Shown here: piece after piece, positions 4,947 through 9,792 of the stretch
How the letters are laid out: every line of letters starts with the position of its first letter
Numbering within the stretch: position 1 is the first letter of the stretch
Origin: Proteobacteria bacterium UBA6729
GTDB lineage: Bacteria > Pseudomonadota > Gammaproteobacteria > Porifericomitales > Porifericomitaceae
Assembly (NCBI GenBank): GCA_002454015.1
Contig: DKIB01000039.1
Location: 1-9,792 of the forward strand
Length of the DNA stretch: 9,792 nt
Direction of reading: 5' to 3'
The notes under the pieces: generated by a model
Seen by the model: the letters and a program-made list of their open reading frames with translations, nothing else
Database searches by the model: none
What the model was told of the DNA's origin: nothing
Translations under genes and position numbers: made by a program

Positions 4947-7511
4947 ATGCACGCTGAACAACTGACACACAGACTACAGCAGGCCCTGGCCGAGGCTCAG
5001 GGTCTGGCTCTGGGGCGTGACCATCAGGTGCTGGAGCCGGAACATGTGCTGGATGCACTGCTCGCCCAGGAAGACAGTCAGGCCCGGGTGCAGTCTGCAG
5101 GTTGCGACCCGGCGCGCCTGCGTACTGCGCTGTCTGCAAAACTGGATCGGTTGCCCCGGGTGGCAGGCAGTGACCCGGGACGCCTGCATGTATCGCCACG
5201 TCTGGAGGCGTTGTTTAATCGGGCTCTGCAGCTGTCCCGCCAGCGCGGTGATCGCTATGTGTCTACGGCAGCCTTTTTGCAGGCGGCCCTGACCGGGGAT
5301 CAGCCTTTGGCACAACAGCTGGTGGAGTGTGGGGGGGACCCGCAGGCCCTGACGCAGGCCTGTACGACACCGGGTACGGTGGATACCCCGGATGCGGAGG
5401 ATGCACATCAGGCCCTCGCCAAATACACCACGGATCTGACGGCACTTGCCGCGTCCGGGCGCCTGGATCCAGTCATTGGTCGGGACGAGGAGATCCGTCG
5501 TATCATACAGGTGTTGCAACGTCGCACCAAGAACAATCCGGTGCTGATCGGTGAACCCGGCATCGGCAAGACCGCCATTATGGAAGGCCTGGCACAGCGC
5601 ATAGTCAATGCCGAGGTGCCGGAGCCGTTGCGTGGCAAGCGTGTACTGGCCCTGGATATGGGAGCCCTGGTGGCAGGTGCGCGGTTTCGTGGCGACTTTG
5701 AGGAGCGCCTGAAGGCGGTATTGCAGGACATTTCCAGACAGGAGGGCAATATCATCCTGTTTATTGATGAGCTGCACACCCTGGTCGGCGCCGGCAAGGC
5801 AGAAGGTTCCATAGCGGCCGGCAATATGCTGAAACCGGCCCTGGCCCGCGGTGAGTTGCACTGCGCAGGCGCGACCACGCTGCATGAGTACCGGGAAAAC
5901 ATTGAGAAGGATGCTGCGCTGGAACGCCGCTTTCAGCGCATTCTGGTGGAGGAGCCGGATGTGGAGGATACGGTGGCGATCCTGCGCGGGTTGAAAGAGC
6001 GCTACGAGGTGCATCACAACGTACAGATCGCTGATGCTGCCATTCTCGCGGCAGCCACCCTGTCCCATCGATATATCAGTGATCGCCGCCTGCCGGACAA
6101 GGCCATCGATCTCATTGACGAGGCGGCCAGTCGTATCAGCATTGAGATCAGTAGCAAGCCGGAGTCCATGGATCGACTGGAGCGCCGGCTGATCCAGTTA
6201 AAGATCGAGCGCGAGGCCCTGCGCAAGGAAACGGATGCTGCCTCCCGCCAGCGTTTGCAGGAACTGGAGGAACGGATTCACAGTCTGGCAGCAGAGTACG
6301 CCGACCTGGAGACGGTATGGCATCGGGATCAGCAACGCCTGCAGGGAGCCCGTGAGCAGTTGGAGCAATTGGAGCAGGCCCGCCAGGAACTGGAGGCCGC
6401 CCGGCGCGATGGTAACCTGACGCAAATGGCGGAGTTGCAGCATGGTCGCATCCCGGCGCTGGAGAAACAGCTGGCAGCGACGGATGAGGGGGAGTCCGGG
6501 GCACTGGAGTTGCTACAGAATCGGGTCGGCGAGAACGAGGTCGCCGAGGTGGTGGCGAAGTGGACCGGCATCCCGGTCGGTCGGCTGTTGCAGGGTGAGC
6601 AACAGCGGCTGTTGCAGATGGAGGATGCACTGCGGGCACGTGTGATTGGGCAGGAGGCAGCCGTTGCAGCGGTCGCTGATGCCGTGCGCCGGTCGCGAAC
6701 CGGGCTGGCAGATCCCAATCGTCCCAATGCCTCGTTTTTGTTTCTGGGCCCAACCGGTGTGGGCAAAACCGAGTTGTGCAAGGCCATCGCCGCCTTCCTG
6801 TTCAGCAGTGATCAGGCCTTGGTACGTATCGACATGTCCGAGTTTATGGAAAAGCACTCTGTGTCCCGATTGATCGGTGCCCCGCCCGGCTATGTGGGTT
6901 ATGAGCAGGGCGGTTATCTGACCGAAGCGGTGCGCCGCCGACCCTACAGTCTGGTACTGCTGGACGAGGTTGAGAAGGCGCACCCGGAGGTGTTAAATGT
7001 GCTGCTGCAGTTGCTGGATGAGGGCCGCCTGACGGACAGTCAGGGACGTACCGTGGACTTTCGCAACACCGTGGTGGTGATGACCTCCAATCTGGGTTCG
7101 GAGCAGTTGCATGATCGGTCGGCTATGGATGACCAGGCCATGGAGACCCTGGTGATGGCACAGCTGCGCGGGCATTTTCGACCGGAGTTTCTGAATCGTC
7201 TGGATGAGATACTGGTATTTCGCTTCCTGAGTCCGGAGCAGATCCGGCACATTGCCGGGCTGCAACTGGATCGGGTGCAGGAGCGGCTCTCGGCCCGGGG
7301 TCTGGAGTTGGTGGTGGATACGGCGGTGCTGGACCGCCTCGCCCGGCTGGGCCATGACCCGGTGCTTGGAGCCCGGCCCCTGAAGCGGGCGGTGGATCGG
7401 TACCTGCTGGCACCGCTGGCCCGGCGACTCCTGTCCGGCGAGTACCCGCCGGGCAGTCGCATACAGGTGCAGTGCGGGGCAGGAGATTCCTTTATTTTCA
7501 ATGACTTATAG
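4947..7511 (+). CDS. clpB: ATP-dependent disaggregase ClpB
   Basis: ClpB is a cytoplasmic hexameric AAA+ machine that, with DnaK, pulls proteins out of aggregates after heat stress. The 854 residues match the family (E. coli 857). In order: N-domain (1-145); first AAA+ module (about 160-400) with Walker A GEPGIGKT (202-209), Walker B LFIDEL (271-276), and arginine fingers R327/R328; the coiled-coil middle domain (about 402-525) that contacts DnaK; the second AAA+ module with Walker A GPTGVGKT (601-608), Walker B LLDE (671-674), pore loop GYVGYE (648-653) and sensor 2 GARPLKR (808-814). Pore loop 1 has F247 in place of the usual Tyr (ARFRGDF). H499 stands where E. coli has middle-domain Tyr503. 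An in-frame GTG at codon 145 aligns with E. coli Val149, the internal start of the short ClpB form, but no good Shine-Dalgarno sequence precedes it. It is preceded by a sigma-32 promoter. The stop is TAG. Confidence 0.98.
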   Translation: MHAEQLTHRLQQALAEAQGLALGRDHQVLEPEHVLDALLAQEDSQARVQSAGCDPARLRTALSAKLDRLPRVAGSDPGRLHVSPRLEALFNRALQLSRQRGDRYVSTAAFLQAALTGDQPLAQQLVECGGDPQALTQACTTPGTVDTPDAEDAHQALAKYTTDLTALAASGRLDPVIGRDEEIRRIIQVLQRRTKNNPVLIGEPGIGKTAIMEGLAQRIVNAEVPEPLRGKRVLALDMGALVAGARFRGDFEERLKAVLQDISRQEGNIILFIDELHTLVGAGKAEGSIAAGNMLKPALARGELHCAGATTLHEYRENIEKDAALERRFQRILVEEPDVEDTVAILRGLKERYEVHHNVQIADAAILAAATLSHRYISDRRLPDKAIDLIDEAASRISIEISSKPESMDRLERRLIQLKIEREALRKETDAASRQRLQELEERIHSLAAEYADLETVWHRDQQRLQGAREQLEQLEQARQELEAARRDGNLTQMAELQHGRIPALEKQLAATDEGESGALELLQNRVGENEVAEVVAKWTGIPVGRLLQGEQQRLLQMEDALRARVIGQEAAVAAVADAVRRSRTGLADPNRPNASFLFLGPTGVGKTELCKAIAAFLFSSDQALVRIDMSEFMEKHSVSRLIGAPPGYVGYEQGGYLTEAVRRRPYSLVLLDEVEKAHPEVLNVLLQLLDEGRLTDSQGRTVDFRNTVVVMTSNLGSEQLHDRSAMDDQAMETLVMAQLRGHFRPEFLNRLDEILVFRFLSPEQIRHIAGLQLDRVQERLSARGLELVVDTAVLDRLARLGHDPVLGARPLKRAVDRYLLAPLARRLLSGEYPPGSRIQVQCGAGDSFIFNDL

Positions 7512-7528
7512 GGTATTCTCTGTTCCCT

Positions 7529-7565
7529 GGCAGGGCTTGCTGTGGCGGGGGATGCAGGCAGGGCT
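7529..7565 (+). repeat. 9-bp direct repeat between clpB and pilB
   Basis: GGCAGGGCT occurs at 7529-7537 and again at 7557-7565, 28 bases apart start to start. The gap 7512-7626 (115 bases) holds no gene longer than a few codons. The repeat could be a paired protein-binding site for pilB regulation, but with a G-rich 9-mer chance is also possible. I see no convincing terminator after clpB: a short CCCT/AGGG stem at 7525-7535 has no T-run. Confidence 0.3.
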
Positions 7566-7600
7566 GGATTTTAGGGTCTGATGCCGTTATCTTTGACCCC

Positions 7601-7627
7601 ATGAGCATGCTTGGGGTACAGGGCTAG
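7601..7627 (+). other. Eight-codon reading frame ending on the pilB start
   Basis: ATG at 7601 opens MSMLGVQG and stops at TAG (7625-7627), which shares its last base with the pilB GTG (TAGTG). Such a stop/start overlap can couple translation. However, no Shine-Dalgarno sequence precedes the ATG. CCCCA (7597-7601) and TGGGG (7612-7616) around it could pair, with a 10-base loop. This is a weak candidate leader peptide. Confidence 0.2.
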
Positions 7628-9363
7628 TGGCAGCGACGGCTGCAAAATTCCCGATGGGGGGGCTGGCACGCAAGCTGGTATCCGCTGGTCTGCTGGATGA
7701 GGCTGCTGCTGCCAAGGCATCGCAGGCTGCACAGCAGCGCAAGCGGTCGCTGGTCCGCCATCTGGTGGACGAGAAGTTGGTGCCTGCCAGTGCCATTGCC
7801 ATGACGGCCTCGCGGGAATTCGGATTCCCGATGATCGATATCGGTGCAGTGGAGCTGGATAACGCCCTGGTGAAGACAGTCAAGACGGAGACGATCAAGA
7901 AACACGGCGTACTGCCACTGTATCAACGCGGCAAGAAGTTGTTCGTCGGCGTTCCTGACCCGACGAACCTGCAGGTGCTGGACGAGCTCAAGTTTGCTAC
8001 CGGCAAGAATGTTGAGGCTGTAGTGGTTGAGGCCGACAAGATGGAGCAGGCCATTGAGCAGGCCCTGGAACAGACCGATTCTTCACTCAGCACCATGATG
8101 GGTGATGAGGACACTGACGATCTGGACAATCTGTTCACGGTGGACGAAGATGGCGCCGATGCAGCTGCCTCTGAAGAGGAAGAATCCGAGGTGGAAGATG
8201 CGCCCGTGGTGCGCTTTGTCAACAAGGTCATGCTGGATGCCATCAAAAAGGGGGCCTCGGACTTGCACTTTGAGCCCTATGAGAAGTACTACCGGGTGCG
8301 CTTTCGTGTGGATGGTGTGTTGGAGGAGATCGCCAAGCCGCCGCTGTTGCTGACCAAAAAGATTGCTGCACGTATCAAGGTGATGTCGCGTCTGGATGTC
8401 TCCGAGCGCCGTGTCCCTCAGGATGGGCGCATCAAACTCAAGCTGTCACGCAACAAATCCATTGATTTTCGTGTTAGCACCTGTCCAACCCTGTTTGGCG
8501 AGAAATCGGTCATGCGTATCCTGGATTCCGATGCCGCCAAGTTGCAGATCGATCAACTGGGCTATGAGGATTCACAGAAGGAGCTGTTCCTGAAGAATCT
8601 GCACAAGCCGTACGGGATGTTTCTGGTGACCGGCCCCACGGGTAGTGGCAAGACCGTATCGCTGTATACCGGCATCAATATTCTCAATCAGGAAGATATC
8701 AATATCTCTACGGCGGAAGACCCGGTTGAAATCAATCTGGCCGGGGTCAATCAGGTACAAGTGGATGAAAAAACCGGCATGACCTTCTCCAAGGCACTGA
8801 AGGCGTTTCTGCGTCAGGATCCGGATATCATTCTGGTTGGGGAGATTCGGGATCTGGAGACTGGTTCCATCGCCGTGAAGGCCGCGCAGACCGGTCATAT
8901 GGTGATGTCTACCCTGCATACCAATGATGCGCCACAGACCCTGACCCGTCTGCAGGACATGGGTATACAGGCCTTTGCCGTGGCTACGAGTGTCAATCTC
9001 ATTACTGCCCAGCGCCTGGTCCGACGTCTGCACCCGGATTATAAAAAGGTCGTGGACATACCCAAAAAGGCACTGTTGGCCGAGGGGTACACAGAGGAGG
9101 ATCTGCAGACCCCCTTTGAGTTCTATGAGCCCGGTGATGGTGGCCTGGATTGTCCTTCGGGTTACAAGGGGCGGGTCGGCATTTATCAGGTGATGCCGAT
9201 TAGCGATGCCATGAGGCGTCTGATCATTGAGGGTGCCAATGCGGTGCAGCTGGCCGACCGGTCAAACAGCGAGGGCATTCCCGACATTCGGCGCTCCGGG
9301 TTGATGAAGGCGAAAGAAGGCGTTACCAGTCTTTCGGAGATCAATCGGCTCACGGTGGAATAG
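7627..9363 (+). CDS. pilB: Type IV pilus extension ATPase PilB
   Basis: PilB is the cytoplasmic hexameric ATPase that drives pilin polymerisation through the platform protein PilC. The 578 residues fit the family (P. aeruginosa 566). The N-terminal secretion-ATPase domain covers about 10-150, followed by an acidic linker (159-191, rich in D and E). The ATPase core has Walker A GPTGSGKT (336-343), an Asp box around ISTAEDPVEI (360-369), Walker B ILVGEIRD (402-409) with catalytic E406, and a His box TGHMVMSTLHTND (422-434). The usual C-terminal zinc site of four cysteines is degraded: the positions read H469, Y472, G506 and only C509 is Cys, while the following GYKGRVGIYQVMP is intact. The start is GTG: no ATG lies in frame between the upstream stop (7594-7596) and it, and the next ATG (codon 10) has no Shine-Dalgarno sequence and would remove part of the N-domain. 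PilB is preferred over GspE because pilC follows 16 bases downstream. Confidence 0.95.
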   Translation: MAATAAKFPMGGLARKLVSAGLLDEAAAAKASQAAQQRKRSLVRHLVDEKLVPASAIAMTASREFGFPMIDIGAVELDNALVKTVKTETIKKHGVLPLYQRGKKLFVGVPDPTNLQVLDELKFATGKNVEAVVVEADKMEQAIEQALEQTDSSLSTMMGDEDTDDLDNLFTVDEDGADAAASEEEESEVEDAPVVRFVNKVMLDAIKKGASDLHFEPYEKYYRVRFRVDGVLEEIAKPPLLLTKKIAARIKVMSRLDVSERRVPQDGRIKLKLSRNKSIDFRVSTCPTLFGEKSVMRILDSDAAKLQIDQLGYEDSQKELFLKNLHKPYGMFLVTGPTGSGKTVSLYTGINILNQEDINISTAEDPVEINLAGVNQVQVDEKTGMTFSKALKAFLRQDPDIILVGEIRDLETGSIAVKAAQTGHMVMSTLHTNDAPQTLTRLQDMGIQAFAVATSVNLITAQRLVRRLHPDYKKVVDIPKKALLAEGYTEEDLQTPFEFYEPGDGGLDCPSGYKGRVGIYQVMPISDAMRRLIIEGANAVQLADRSNSEGIPDIRRSGLMKAKEGVTSLSEINRLTVE

Positions 9364-9379
9364 GGAGGAACAGCGGATT

Positions 9380-9792
9380 ATGGCTGAGGCAGCAAGGCAG
9401 TTACAGTTTACCTATCAGGGCAAGGACGCCAAGGGCAAGGTGGTCAAGGGGACGGTCGCCGGTACCAGTCAGGCACAGGTGCGTACTGCCCTGCGCCGTC
9501 AGGGGGTGCTGAACCCGCGCATCAAAAAGCAGGGGGGCTTGTTCAGCAAAAGCGAGGGGGGTGGCAGTATCAGCGCGAAGGATATCGCCATATTCAGTCG
9601 GCAGCTGGCAACGATGATGTCCTCCGGTGTGCCATTGGTACAGTCGCTGGAGATCGTCGGTCGGGGTCACGAAAAACCGAAGATGTCAGCGCTGTTGGCT
9701 TCCGTACGCGGCGACATAGAGGCTGGTTTGGGATTGGCAGAGGCGATGAGCAAGCATCCCCTGCACTTTGATGATCTGTACACCAGCCTGGT
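9380..9792 (+). CDS. pilC: Type IV pilus inner-membrane platform protein PilC (5' part)
   Basis: The gene starts at ATG 9380 with a strong GGGAGGA Shine-Dalgarno sequence (9363-9369) that begins on the last base of the pilB stop codon, and it runs off the right edge after 137 complete codons (the family is about 400 residues). PilC is the polytopic inner-membrane protein that PilB acts on during pilus assembly. The N-terminus has the family pattern FTYQGKDAKGKVVKGTVAG (10-28), where the pilin-assembly platform begins with a small beta-rich region, then QVRTALRRQGV (33-43). The first GspF-type domain starts at SAKDIAIFSRQLATMMSSGVPLVQSLEI (65-92), and continues with GDIEAGLGLAEAMSKHP (111-127). 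No frameshift is visible in the part present. pilB and pilC are clearly one operon; pilD may follow outside the window. Confidence 0.93.
   Translation, partial: MAEAARQLQFTYQGKDAKGKVVKGTVAGTSQAQVRTALRRQGVLNPRIKKQGGLFSKSEGGGSISAKDIAIFSRQLATMMSSGVPLVQSLEIVGRGHEKPKMSALLASVRGDIEAGLGLAEAMSKHPLHFDDLYTSL

Noticed and set aside
4974..6068. Long open frame antisense to clpB
   Set aside because: The opposite strand carries an unmistakable ClpB; the antisense product has low-complexity His/Arg/Gln-rich character only.
7525..7535. Possible terminator after clpB
   Set aside because: The stem is only 4 bp and no T-run follows.
7527..7540. Sigma-54-like TGGCAG...TTGC before pilB
   Set aside because: The spacing between the GG and GC elements is two bases too short for a functional -24/-12 promoter.

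Overview
The window looks like chromosomal DNA from a gammaproteobacterium. The core block bamD - (divergent) rluD - clpB is the order seen around the E. coli rluD/clpB region, and it is followed by type IV pilus assembly genes pilB and pilC. Base composition is moderately GC-rich in the core genes. A chromatiales-like or related group is possible, but nothing here fixes the genus.

Layout. On the minus strand, reading right to left from 2411, there is a compact three-gene run: bamD (outer membrane lipoprotein of the BAM complex), a 77-residue exported or membrane protein with a YLDPGS motif, and a 463-residue protein with a kinase-like signature followed by a class I SAM-methyltransferase domain. 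The last gene is clearly AT-richer than the core genes. The short region 2412-2487 is a divergent promoter region.

On the plus strand come rluD (23S rRNA pseudouridine synthase), a Glu/Leu/Phe/Val-type dehydrogenase whose GTG start overlaps the rluD stop, clpB (ClpB disaggregase) behind a good sigma-32 heat-shock promoter, then pilB (pilus extension ATPase) and the 5' part of pilC (inner-membrane platform), which runs off the right edge. There are no tRNA or rRNA genes, CRISPR arrays or insertion sequences that I can see.

How the genes fit together. bamD and rluD are housekeeping genes of envelope assembly and ribosome maturation. The dehydrogenase sits where E. coli has yfiH/pgeF and is probably co-translated with rluD. 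clpB is set up as a heat-shock gene. pilB and pilC build type IV pili.

Main points for a second look: (1) the conserved N-terminus of RluD continues upstream of the only open start and is broken by one in-frame TAG; (2) a perfect 8-bp hairpin lies exactly between a strong Shine-Dalgarno sequence and the dehydrogenase start, so folding would restore normal spacing; (3) three of the four zinc-ligand cysteines usual in PilB are replaced; (4) the AT-rich kinase-like/methyltransferase gene plus the YLDPGS small protein form an apparent accessory pair behind bamD. I did not find a clear new multi-gene system; these are local oddities within mostly ordinary core genes.
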